Below, piece after piece: positions 10,077 through 19,873 of a DNA stretch of 64,000 nucleotides. The notes under the pieces were generated by a model. The model was not told the DNA's origin. It did no database searches and saw only the letters and a list, made by a program, of their open reading frames with translations. How positions within the stretch are numbered: position 1 is the stretch's first letter; each line of letters opens with the position of its first letter. A program made the translations under genes and the position numbers. This DNA comes from Nannochloropsis salina CCMP1776 (lineage: Eukaryota > Sar > Eustigmatophyceae > Eustigmatales > Monodopsidaceae). The DNA is taken from positions 1 through 64,000 of the forward strand of contig SDOX01000192.1 in the NCBI GenBank assembly GCA_004565275.1, in the 5' to 3' direction.

Positions 10077-11400
10077 CTATCGGATGATTTCTCCTACTTC
10101 TTGTAAGGATTGCGTATACGGGGGTTTCCTCTTACCAACTTGTGTATAAAGCCGTTTCTTAGGATTATACAAACACCTTTTATACCGGGCAACCTTAATT
10201 CCCTGTTCCTTATCATAAACGACGCTGACAGAGACATTCCATTTATTTTCGATCCTCAATCGTCTGCCCACTAATTCTTCCTCCGCTTAAGTGATTGTTT
10301 TCTGACGTAGCAGTGTAAAGAGGACGAGATTGATCTTGAGATTCCGGATGAGGAGGAATAATCCTACTGCAGGACTCTTAGGATCCTCCTGAAAATTTTC
10401 AGGATCAGGCAGCTGAGGGAAAACAGTCTGTCGCGAGGCACACATTTTAAGTCTTGTCACATGCTTTTAAATTGGCTTCCGCATTGTTCCATCTGCCCAT
10501 TCGATTACATAGATATCATCGCGCAACTTGCGTATACTCCGATATGGCCCCGTCCAGTGCTACTTTGTAGTAAGCTCCTTTCTTTTAATGGGGGCCTAAT
10601 AATCACATTTGTTGCACTAGATCGGATGAGGCCTGTCTTGTAACCTTACGGTTCCATCGGGAACGTTTTTCTTTGGGTTGATCTTCAAAATTCGAGGCGG
10701 CTGTAAGCTGGGCCCTCTTCAATCGATGCACGTATTGTCGTGCATGATCCGGTAAGTTTTCGTACACAAAGCGTGTCAAAGAGGACGTCGGTGAGAAGCC
10801 GCGGGTCTCTTCCATAAATCAAATAATTTGCGAGTTTCACCCAGGGAAGGATGTACGCTAGTAGGATAAGCAAAAACCGGCGAAGGCACATAGAGATCCC
10901 AGTCGTCATAAGCATATGCTGAAAAGATCGAGAGCAAATTCAGGAGGGATTCATTGGCTCTTTCAGTTTGGCCGTTTGCTTGTGGCCGATAGGGGCTGAT
11001 CCAACCATTGCGTTTTTGCATGATGCGGACTAACTCGGTAATCATTTCGTTCTTGAAATGGGAACTAATAAATCTTGAGGTCAACCACCCCGACAGATCA
11101 CCTGATCGTACAAAATAGTAGCGGCAGTAATAGCTGTCTGCCTTTTGATGGAAAGGCCTCGACCCAATGGATGAGAGCATCTGTAATCACTAGATTGCTC
11201 ATTTTCCAGCACAATGACCGGGTTGTTGTCCCAAATGGCGGCAATCTTCAGATAATCGAACGCCACTCGCTGAAAAGGGGCCCGGGCCGTGGGTCGTGTA
11301 CCCATTTGTGTGTTTCCTACGCTTGCACTTGACACTCGTCTTCTAATCATTTCCCTTCTCGTGGCAATCCTCAAATCGTTTGAAACAGTCTCATCCACGA
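10077..11400 (-). mobile_element. Ty3/gypsy LTR-retrotransposon fossil (integrase region of pol)
   Basis: Read on the minus strand, the stretch contains an integrase core: a block around PFQRVAFDYLK, and further on YRPQANGQTERANESLL, the motif around the catalytic Glu in Ty3/gypsy integrases, followed by a post-core region. The element is broken, with several breaks, and only part of pol is recognisable. No gag, protease or reverse transcriptase was seen. Long terminal repeats were not identified. The degree of decay suggests an old insertion. The upstream edge abuts the glycosyltransferase start at 11401. Confidence 0.75.
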
Positions 11401-12795
11401 ATGAGCGCCGCGGTCTCCCAAGGCAAAGCCGCGGCGTCGTGGAGATGGAGGGCCCGCACTGCGATAGCCGCAGTGTCTGGAGCCCTCACCCTGGCCTCAA
11501 TGGTGCAGCTGCAGCAAGCGACGCTCCTCGAAAGGGGTCGGACGGCTCTCGAAGACATCGCGAGGGAATCTCCTCAGCCGTCGCCTCCGCCTCGGAGCTA
11601 CTGTGAGCTGATCGCCGACCCGACGGTCCGGCGCCCGAGGGTCCTAGTCACTGACATATTGTTCCCAACTCCCGTGTCGGCCTGGCGCCTAAATGAGCTT
11701 ACGGCGTGGATGGGCGAGGTCGACCTGGACATCCTGGTCTCTTATCGTTGCCCGGGATTCTCCTCGGACTGGGAGCCGATCCGAGAGAGCCACTGCCTCG
11801 CGGACTACAACGTTTTTGTGTTCAGGGACGCCCACAGAGGATCCGTGGAGGGCATCAACTCCTTGGCCAACGGGACCTTCGACACCTCCGAGTTCCTGGG
11901 TCACTGGCCTGCGGAGTACCTCCTGCGTCCGCGGAAGCTCGGGACCTCCCCCCCGTCGTTGAAGGACTACGATTGGGTCCACCACATCTTCCACATCGCC
12001 TACGAGTCATTTAACGAAGCGTTTCCTGGCTACCCTCAGCGACAACAGAGCATCCACCTGTATCCCGGCGGAGGAATATATGTCGATCAGCAGTACACAC
12101 TCCCCCCCGACGTCACCCTCTTCACGACGCAGTCGTTCATTCGGGATTATGCCGACAGGTGCTTCCCGAAGAACCCGAAGGTGGATGTCTTCGGGGGGCC
12201 CATGCTGGCCAAGGACGCGGTCAAAGCTCGGAAGCGGCTTCACGAGCCAGGCGCCCGCATCAGCGCGTGCTTCACGTCTCTGGGAAACCCGCATGAGAAG
12301 GGTGCGGACCTTTACGCCAGGATCGCGGAGCTGTACCGTTCCACCTACCCTCAAGACAACGTCACCTTCTACGGGATCGGGAGTGTGATTTCGGCCGTTG
12401 ACATGGTTGTCTTCGATCCCATGCCTCAGCAGCAGCTGGATGCCTTCTACCGAGACGAGGTCGACATCATCTTCAACCTCGAGCGCACGCAGTATCGCAA
12501 CGGCTGGCCCCTCGGGACGGAAGGCTTGTTGATGGGGCTGGTCCTGTTCACGACGGACGCCTACAACCTGAACGAGCGGAACGGGTTCAACTTCGGGGCC
12601 GAAGTCACCATTGCGACGGAGGGGCGGGAGGATCTCACTGTGGAGGCCATCCATCGGTACACGTTGAACCGTCACCTGCTCCTGGAGCATAGCATGCGGG
12701 GTCAGGACCGGGCGTGGGAGATCTTTGGGCACGACCGACAGATGGGGGTGATCCTGTCAGAGGTTGGACGCCGGATGAACGCGACCTCCCTTTGA
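11401..12795 (+). CDS. GT-B-fold glycosyltransferase, type II membrane protein
   Basis: A single-exon protein of 464 residues. An N-terminal basic stretch and hydrophobic segment (~residues 20-40) predict a signal anchor. The lumenal part has a Rossmann-like half and a C-terminal half with features of GT4/GT1-type enzymes: ISACFTSLGNPHEKGADLY (~300) resembles the linker and first strand of the nucleotide-sugar domain, and GWPLGTEGLLMGLVLFTTDA (~390) matches the E-G-x-x-x-G-x-P-V region that contacts the donor. ATG 11401 precedes the anchor; the frame upstream has no ATG. The gene is much more GC-rich than its subtelomeric surroundings, suggesting recent arrival or relocation. Its 3' flank (12805-12994) is duplicated at 9219. 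Donor and acceptor are unknown. Confidence 0.72.
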   Translation: MSAAVSQGKAAASWRWRARTAIAAVSGALTLASMVQLQQATLLERGRTALEDIARESPQPSPPPRSYCELIADPTVRRPRVLVTDILFPTPVSAWRLNELTAWMGEVDLDILVSYRCPGFSSDWEPIRESHCLADYNVFVFRDAHRGSVEGINSLANGTFDTSEFLGHWPAEYLLRPRKLGTSPPSLKDYDWVHHIFHIAYESFNEAFPGYPQRQQSIHLYPGGGIYVDQQYTLPPDVTLFTTQSFIRDYADRCFPKNPKVDVFGGPMLAKDAVKARKRLHEPGARISACFTSLGNPHEKGADLYARIAELYRSTYPQDNVTFYGIGSVISAVDMVVFDPMPQQQLDAFYRDEVDIIFNLERTQYRNGWPLGTEGLLMGLVLFTTDAYNLNERNGFNFGAEVTIATEGREDLTVEAIHRYTLNRHLLLEHSMRGQDRAWEIFGHDRQMGVILSEVGRRMNATSL

Positions 12796-12804
12796 GAAGC
12801 GAAG

Positions 12805-12994
12805 ACAGTCGGCAGATTCGAGCCTAGTGGCTGGCTTGCAAGTATTGGACGATTTGGGCAAGACGCTGTTGGCGTGTTGACCAGTAACAGGCAAGCAGAG
12901 GGCCATGGGAGAGTCTGGTTCCTCGTTAGTGCTTGGTCGTCTCCTTCATGTATGTTGTTATGGCTTTGATTGAGCAGCGCTGTTTGCACGCGTA
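12805..12994 (+). repeat. Direct repeat, copy 2 (3' flank of the glycosyltransferase)
   Basis: Begins within ~10 bases of the glycosyltransferase stop codon and matches 9219-9408 at about 90%. It is probably the 3' UTR of that gene, so copy 1 marks a second locus that once carried or captured the same gene tail. Confidence 0.85.
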
Positions 12995-13210
12995 AAGACG
13001 ATGTATAATACGGATTGCCGGGGGACCGATGGCTAGTGTGTGTAGTGGCCAAAGAAATCCAAAAAAGTACTGGACCGTCATATCATGCTAAGATGCTGCA
13101 ACTTAATCAGTTGTAATCAGTTGGACATCACATTTTGACCTTCAAAATCAAATCCTTGCAGGCTTTCCAGAAAAGCTGACAAAGCTCGACGCACCCACAC
13201 AGGGTTTTCT

Positions 13211-13230
13211 CTAACCCTAACCCTAACCCC
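13211..13230. repeat. Short interstitial telomeric tract
   Basis: CTAACCCTAACCCTAACCCC, about three units in the same orientation as the chromosome end. It lies 13 kb inside the chromosome. Confidence 0.85.
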
Positions 13231-13469
13231 AATGTTGCCTCCATATTTTTTACGTTCAAGCTTCTAGCCTTGTACTGCTCACTATAAGCCGCCACTTATT
13301 CTCTTTGGAGTTTGGGGACGATTTCAGGCATTTCTCTACCCACGAAGTTCTGCATCCTCATCCATCTGCCTCCACCTCCAGACATTTACGCCTGCAGCTT
13401 TTTCTCGATCAGAAGCTCCCTAAACTCGCTTTCGCCCACATTCCGAGCACTGTGTGTCTTGTCAATCCT

Positions 13470-13585
13470 GCTACCTCCCTTAACCTCCACAAGCTCATCA
13501 CCTGGATGCCAACCGGAAGAGACCAGAGGTCTGGAGTCAGATGGGGGAGGCAGAGGGCCCGGCTTCAATAAAGTCAGAGCACACA
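13470..13585 (+). repeat. Inverted repeat, copy 2 (partner 9445-9562)
   Basis: Reverse complement of 9445-9562 at about 90%. The + strand end contains TTCAATAAAGTCAGAG, which includes a consensus AATAAA and could be a polyadenylation signal of a duplicated 3' end. No coding function was seen. Confidence 0.85.
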
Positions 13586-14016
13586 CCGGGAGATCTGCGT
13601 ACGCCAGCGCATGAAACAGACAACAGCACGCCGCCATACATCATGCAGGCTCAAATAATCCACCTGACCATTCAAAACAGAACCCGCATGGTCGAACATT
13701 CCTCCCTTCCCTTCTGCCCCTCCCTCGTCCAGCCAGCCCTGCTCCCTCCGGCATCATCCACTCCACCACACACCTTCAAGAGTGAAAGAAAAGACTTGGC
13801 CGACCTCGGCGGTGACAGTGCTTAAGTGCTCATCGGATGCTCCTCGTACTTCGAGCGTAGAGCCAGACTAGAATTTCGAAGAGGAGAAGTCACGGAGGGA
13901 AGTGAGAGTAAGTCCCTCCGGCCTCGCGACCACCAAGGCATCATCAAGACAGGCTTGTGGGATTTAGTATACCCACGATCACGTGCTACAGGTTTTTCGC
14001 CGGCCCTTTTCCTCAC
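13586..14016. other. Probable 3' part of the cupin gene (-), not resolved
   Basis: Lies downstream, on the minus strand, of the last confident cupin exon. A minus-strand frame around 13740-13820 could be the final exon, but neither the second cupin motif nor a convincing acceptor could be fixed. Confidence 0.3.
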
Positions 14017-14814
14017 CTGCACGATGAAGGTATAGGGGTACTCGTGTGTGTGTAGGGGAGCGAGCTCACCGGGCTGCAGCACCTAGGGAAGAGCGCCAGA
14101 GTATAGGAATACCAGTTAGCCGGCAGTGTGAGTTATGAGAGAGTGTGAGAAGCGTCGTTAATAAGAAGAGAACTATTTGAGCTTCAATGCCTGCTCGTCA
14201 AGACATAAAATTACTTGCTTGACGTGGCAGCCGCGGAGAGCACAACACAACCATCGTTTAATCCCCGCTGCCCCTATGCTTCTTGTTCCCCCTTACTTAC
14301 CATCTCCCACACTTTGATGTGACTGTCCTCATGCAAGAGCCTCGTACCCACACCTGCTTCCTCATTCGTAGATGGCTGAGGTAGTCGAACAAGGAAGGTC
14401 AGAGAAAGAAACGGAAGTCGTCACCTCTAAGATTTGAGATTCACGCGTATGTTGACAGCACAATGTCCCCAGTTACTTGGGGCCTGTTCCCCTCTTTGAC
14501 TCTCCGACATCCATTACACATCGTAGGCATGAAGTAGCACAATCGTATTAAGTGATTCTTCTCTAAAGAGGCAAGCATTTGCCTACCATCGAGTCAGCAA
14601 CTCCACTCGCATTACAAAAGGTTTTAGGCCTCGTGGCGTCTGAACTCATTAATGCGCTTGCTCCTGAGATTCCGACTGCCAAAAGCAATAAGAGGAGCCC
14701 AAGGTGCAGCAGATAATGTGACCTGAAGGCGCAGTTCTGATGCTTACTTGAAGCTCTTCTTATCCACCATATTCCGTGTACTCGTTGTGGGACGCAGACA
14801 GGCAACATCAGCAT
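14017..14814 (-). CDS. Small cupin-domain protein, probably membrane-targeted (partial model)
   Basis: Three minus-strand exons join in phase 0: ~14814-14587 (5' limit uncertain), 14375-14301 and 14082-14017. Donors are ATG|GTAGGC, ATG|GTAAGT and CAG|GTGAGG; acceptors are CTCAG and CCTAG. Exon 1 carries a leucine-rich hydrophobic segment (HLGLLLLLLAVGISGASA) that could be a signal sequence or anchor. Exons 2 and 3 join to read ...EDSHIKVWEM-VLQPGELAPLH-THEYPYTFIV, the first cupin motif with its metal-binding histidines and glutamate. The C-terminal strands are not resolved. Small cupins include dioxygenases, isomerases and non-catalytic metal-binding proteins, so no activity is proposed. Exon 1 membership is the weakest point. 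Confidence 0.5.
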
Positions 14815-15077
14815 TCGAAGATCTGTGGACGTGTAAATATAATGAGTTGCCGCGTCTTTCAAGTCTTTTATTTGTCTTCAGGCAGGGCAAGCTTCCTCTG
14901 TCCTTCAAGTATATGATCTCGCCTCGCAAGTGCTCCACTCTCTTTAACCAGAGCAGTGTTTCGCCATTGCTTGTGTTCTGTACCCTATCTAACGACCCCA
15001 CACCTTCCGATGCAATACATACAGGCCATTAGGGATGCAACCCGTGCTATGGTATTTTTTGTTGTAGATAGAGGCAG

Positions 15078-16975
15078 ATGAAGGACAGAGGCGCGAGGAC
15101 GGGGCCCTACCACCACGTACCAGTACTACTAGAAGTAGCCGCATTTGCGTTCTTGCTTCAGACTCTCCACATGTCTCCTCAAACTCTGGCCGCCCGATGT
15201 AGTCTTTCCAAGACCACTGCTCCTACAGCCTCACGGTCGTGCTCTCATTTGGCTGCCTTTGCCGCAGCATCGAAGCCTCCTGCTTCCTCTCCTATGGAGG
15301 GTACTTTCACTCGCCCCCCTTTTTTATCGCGTCCATTACTTCTCGACCGCGGCAATGTCCAGCGCTTGTGGGGGATAGAGCCAGAGGGCATTACTTACAT
15401 TCCACCAACTGTTTGGGAGACTGAAGCAGAGAGGCACAAGGCGCAGATGCTGGAACTCATGGGCGGGTCGGTGAAGCATGACCACAGACACCCGGTACGA
15501 CTTGCAGGCGGAGGGGCGGTCAGGTTACCAGGGGAGTGTATAGATTGAGAGTTTGCAATTTTTTTATTTCTTTCCTTTTGGCTCTGTCTGTATCTCATAC
15601 CCCCTGGGAACGTTTCCTATTCGGATGCCCCCCTTTCCTTACAGGTCTTCAACTTCCTCTTCGAGGTGAGTTGCCGGGTAGGCCAAGGAGAGAGCGTGCA
15701 TTATTCATGAAGTGCCAGGGATATAGGGAGTGAATTGGATGCATGGGCTGATATATGGCCTTCGTTCTTGCTACGTGGCTTCCCACGGCTGTACAGATAC
15801 GAGGTTATCCGTTTGATCGGGGGGCGCACGGATGAACAATTTTAACTCTCCACGCTTTTCCTACTTCATTTGCTCCTGTCTTTAAACCTGATACAGTACT
15901 ACCACTTCAAGTCCCAGTCGCTCCTGGACTACTCAGCGGGCGGGGAGCCTGTGGTCCTCCTGCTAGGGGAAGCCGGAAGCGAGGGAGATACACAAAGGGA
16001 TAGCGGAGGCGCTGGAGGGCGAGAGAAAGAGGAACCGACGGACTGTCTCCCGAGCATCCTAGCGAGTAAAGCCGTCTCAGTGCAGGTTGAAAAGGCCGGG
16101 GCCAAATATGGGATGGTGCAGGGGGTTAGCTGGCTCCCTCTTCCCGGCCGAGTTTCTTTCACGCGCAAGCACGTGGAGGCCCTACGATTGGGGAGGGAGA
16201 TATTGCGGACCACGCAAAGCCGCCCACCTTTCTTCTTTTGTCACGGCGCGCACGAGGTAAGCATGCGATTGTGCGAGGGGCGCATTCAATAGCTTTGCAT
16301 GCTATCCTGTTTATTTCTTACCTGTCCGCCCCACTGTTCTTTATCGCTCGCCTCTCGCTCCAGTGGGCGATGCTTTATCACCCTACCTCCTCAGCGCACC
16401 CACCTCCGCGCAAGTACCAGGACAGTCTACCACTGCGGATTTCCCAAACGACCCTCAATGGCTTTGTGGAAAGCCGGCCCATCCGCTGCACCCACTACGA
16501 CGCCTTCCGCTTCTTCGCACCCGAGGCCCGACCTCTCAACGTCTGGGGCCAGGACTTGAGTGAGGCTCGCTCGCATGGACAGCTCGCGCACGAGCAACCC
16601 GGCTGCCTCCATGCCAACATGGATTTGTTCAAATGGGCCGTGAAGTTGGGGCCTTACGCGCCCAGCGACTTGCTGAGACAGACTTTGGAATTGGCTGTGG
16701 CTTGCCGGGTGGTGGATATGCGTGCTTCGCCCTACGACCTCAGCCCTCTAGTCTTGCCGGTGGTAAAAGGGCGCGGCATGCCCAGTGGATATCGCTTTGA
16801 TGCGTCGCCGATCAAGATCGAAACAGAGGAGGGAAGAAAAGAATATCAGGCGGAGCAACAAGCTCTCTTCGATAAAGCCCAGCCGCTGCGAACGCGACTA
16901 TTGAATGTATATGACTTGTTCTTCCGAATGTGGGAAATCGAAGAAGACCTCAAACTACAAAGTAAAGAAGTCTGA
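15078..16975 (+). CDS. Protein related to bacterial '3-methyladenine DNA glycosylase'-annotated proteins
   Basis: Four exons joined in phase 0: 15078-15494, a 21-nt microexon 15646-15666 (VFNFLFE), 15897-16256 and 16364-16975, giving 469 residues. The microexon bridges DHRHP to YYHFKSQ, restoring the run that in bacterial homologues reads roughly HPV-x-D-F-L-F-x-YY. Other conserved blocks are HGAHEWAMLYH, RPIRCTHYDAFRFF, EQPGCLHANMDLFKWAVKLG and DMRASPYDL. Bacterial members are commonly labelled 3-methyladenine DNA glycosylase, a label not known to me to be proven, so function is uncertain. The best-remembered homologues are actinobacterial, which may indicate transfer from bacteria. The N-terminal ~100 residues are poorly conserved. 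ATG 15171 is an alternative start. Confidence 0.8.
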
Positions 16976-17488
16976 GTCGTTGGTGAGGGGTTTTTGGCAT
17001 GGGCTATCTCATGTGCTATCTGTCTTGCTGGCTGATGTGGTCTTTAAGGTTGATTTCACGACCAACGCCTTCCTTATCCTCGATGATAATGGACAATTGG
17101 TTTGATGCGTTCCATTTTAGTTACGGCGAGCTCGGGCGCATGCTTCTCACAGTCGTCCGAGTTTTCTGCTTTTTACGGTGTGCCGTCACATTGGCTTGTG
17201 CCCCGCGGGCTGCCTCCCAAAGCTGCAACGTACTCGCAAAGCTTGACACCTTCCAATGCACTTCGTTCATTTCCGTTCGAAGGCATCTGACGCGTGTACT
17301 TGCTTGCATCCCAATTTTCGCTGAGAAGGCATTGTGGAATAGACAATCGTCGTATTTGTGTTTTCCAAACTGGGAGGATGGGCGAATCATCGTTCACTTT
17401 CATTTCCTCAGTCAATACGTTACCTTCTCTAACATACGCACACACGACTGGGGCACCGTTCATATGAAAATTGTTACAGGCAAAAGAG
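16976..17488. other. Spacer between head-to-tail genes
   Basis: About 510 bp with no domain-bearing frame. A long minus-strand frame crosses this region and the next gene (17173-17982) but lacks homology signals and is treated as chance. Confidence 0.4.
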
Positions 17489-19039
17489 ATGACTCGAATT
17501 TCTCCTGCTCCTTCCCATGGCTCCTCCACTTCCTCCCTTCCAAACCTCGTTGGGTGCTCCTCCCACTCCTCGACACCCCCCTCCCAACTCCCTCCTGCCT
17601 CCCCAATGACGCCGATGAATAAGAAACAGTCCAAGGGCTTGTCTTCTGTACAAGAAAAGGTGAAGAGGCATGGAAAAAGCAGAACCGGAACTCTGCGTAT
17701 TGTGATCAAAGGGATGAGAAACTTGAAGGCAAGTGTGATGCGATACATGCCATTGTGATCAAATCGGGGTAGAGTTCCGTCATGTGTCCAACATATGTAA
17801 TATAGCATTATGAATTCCATAGTCTCAGGGAAATGAATCAATCTCCAAGAGTCGTCTTTTTCATTCGACGCGTCCGCATTCTTTTTTATTTTAATCACAG
17901 CATCCATCCTTCGACTTGCTCGGTCGCGCCCATTTACGTCGGTCCTGGGGCTCCGCTTTGAGCAATTACGTCGTCGTGGCACAGCTCGGCGACTCGCATT
18001 CCTGGGAAAGTCCGCCTCAATTTCCTCCCACGCAGGTAGCCCCTCTCTTTAAGACAGAAATAATTTGGCCGGGGGTACGCTACCCCTCCGAGGAACCGGT
18101 GCGATTCTCACTGGAGTACAAGGACTGCGCTGGGAGAAGTATGGGAACCTGGCGTACCATTCCACTTTCAGGAGAACAGTGGTCCTCGCTACCGCCTTCC
18201 ACGCGAACGACGCGATGGTGAGTGAGGGGAAAGGGACCATGTTCTCTTTTAGTCCCCCCGGTGCTGGCATCCCCGAGATGATGATAGCGTGGTACTAGTA
18301 AGGCTCGGCATCTTATGAAGTCACGCCTCAGTAATTTTGGGCCACATAAACTCATCGCTGTCGAAAGGATGGCGGTGAGCCCCTCAATTTTTTCCTCACC
18401 TCAGTCTCTCCTTGCTCTCTGACCGACAGGCTCCCCCTCTTTACACAACCGCTCCCGTCCCATTCCCGTGGAAAATATGCGGGAGAGTTGTTGTGCCATG
18501 TTCATTTTACCGAGGACCATTCACGGCTTGTTTACCGAAAGCCATGGCGGCTGTTAGGCTGCTTCCTCTCTCTTCCTCGCTCTTTCCTTCCCCAGACCCT
18601 CCAAGACAAGGGCGATGCAATAATAGGGTGGCTCCTGAGCGGTCTCATTCTCGCGTCGCAATATAACGACGCCTCTCCTGCCGCCACTTCGTGCCTGAAC
18701 CCGTCCGACCCACGCCCACCTGCTTTGAATTTCCCGTTTCAATTTGTTCTCCTCGTTGCCGTCTTTCTCCTGTCTGCGTCCATCTCCCTCGTTCTCGCGT
18801 GCTTGCTTTCCCTTGCCCTGCTCCTCGCACCCACCACAGTCCTTTTCTTTACGGTGTGCGCATTAGCGATTGGTGCAGTGGGTATGCCCGCTGCGCCCTG
18901 CCTATTCTTCCTGCTCTCTTTCCCCTCTGCAGGAGAAAAGGTCCTTCAGCCATGTGTAGAGTGGGTGTTACGCTCTGCACCTGTAATAGGGTATTTCTTG
19001 GTAGAAAAAGTAGATGAGGCGAGGAAAGCGGATGGCTAG
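17489..19039 (+). CDS. C2-domain multi-pass membrane protein
   Basis: Three exons close in phase: 17489-17728, 17901-18217 and 18430-19039, giving 388 residues. The first intron has a GC donor (AAG|GCAAGT) with a CAG acceptor. Residues ~75-230 read as a C2 domain: GTLRIVIKGMRNLK, then SNYVVVAQLGD, a strand before RFSLEY, then RWLPLF and GELLCHVHF, matching the W-x-x-L...G-E-I-x-x-x-I-x-F end of plant-type C2 domains. The C-terminal part has a long hydrophobic block (~18740-18930) that can form two to three membrane helices. Such proteins tether membranes or sense Ca2+ and phospholipid, but some Ca-binding aspartates of the first loop appear absent. The start at 17489 is the first ATG in frame; the linker before the C2 domain is Ser/Pro-rich. 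Confidence 0.65.
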
Positions 19040-19873
19040 AAGCTTTTGTTTCGGACACGGGTTGAAAGGATGTACCACTGCGTCGTACACGCAAGCCTCA
19101 CATGAGGAGAAGAAAAGACGAATTGTGTCCATTGTTTGTGAGTCGACTGAGCTAAATTTTGTTTCATGCACTTGTTTTCGACATGCAGTCGAGAAATTGT
19201 GGTGGCAACGGAGGTCGGGATGCTTGCGAGCCCAAGAGATCGAGCACTGTGAAATTCGCCGTGTAAAGAAGCCATTCAATGTTATCCTCTACCGCTTTTG
19301 GAGAGAAATTTGCCATATGACTCTTTATTAATCAAATGTAATAGAATAGAAAAAAATGAAGAATAAGAAAGAGAAGGAACAATTTTATGGGGTTTTCAAA
19401 ATCGAGAGGAATTGCGGGTACTTTCCCGGACGCGTATATATTAAAGGGGCAGTTTTAAAATTCTTCGTTTTTCAAAATGAATTAGAAAATGTAGATAGAA
19501 GTGCGTAATGCCTCGTGCATTTCGCATGTTCGGCGAGCTAGTTTCCGAAAAGCTTGCTCTGAAAGACTAGAAGGCATGCTTGTGTGTGATACGTCTCTCG
19601 TGTCGCCATCGCGCCTGAGAAACACCGAGTGACTCTCAGACGGGGAGCTTGATCCTCAATAACTCTGTGGTCAAGCTGCTGCCAAGGAATTTGCGGGGCT
19701 TTCCATGCACGCATGCTCATACACATCCATCTGCACAGGGGAAACGTGCCAAAGTCGTGACTAGATCGGCGCGGTGGCTTTTGTGCGGAGAGGATGTTGA
19801 GCGCAAGTTAGGCATCAGAGAAGACCATGAAGAGACCAAGCGTGCCGGCTCAGATGCTGCTTCATCTTTAACA
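19040..19873. other. Spacer and IRE1 promoter region
   Basis: About 830 bp. The IRE1 frame is open from 19649 but has no ATG until 19874, so the tail of this spacer is probably 5' UTR. An AT-rich segment at about 19320-19500 fits an intergenic region. Confidence 0.45.

Noticed and set aside
17173-17982. Minus-strand open frame of 269 residues
   Set aside because: It overlaps the C2 gene exon 1 and its intron on the other strand, has no domain and mixed composition. The plus-strand model explains the region with closed splice phases.
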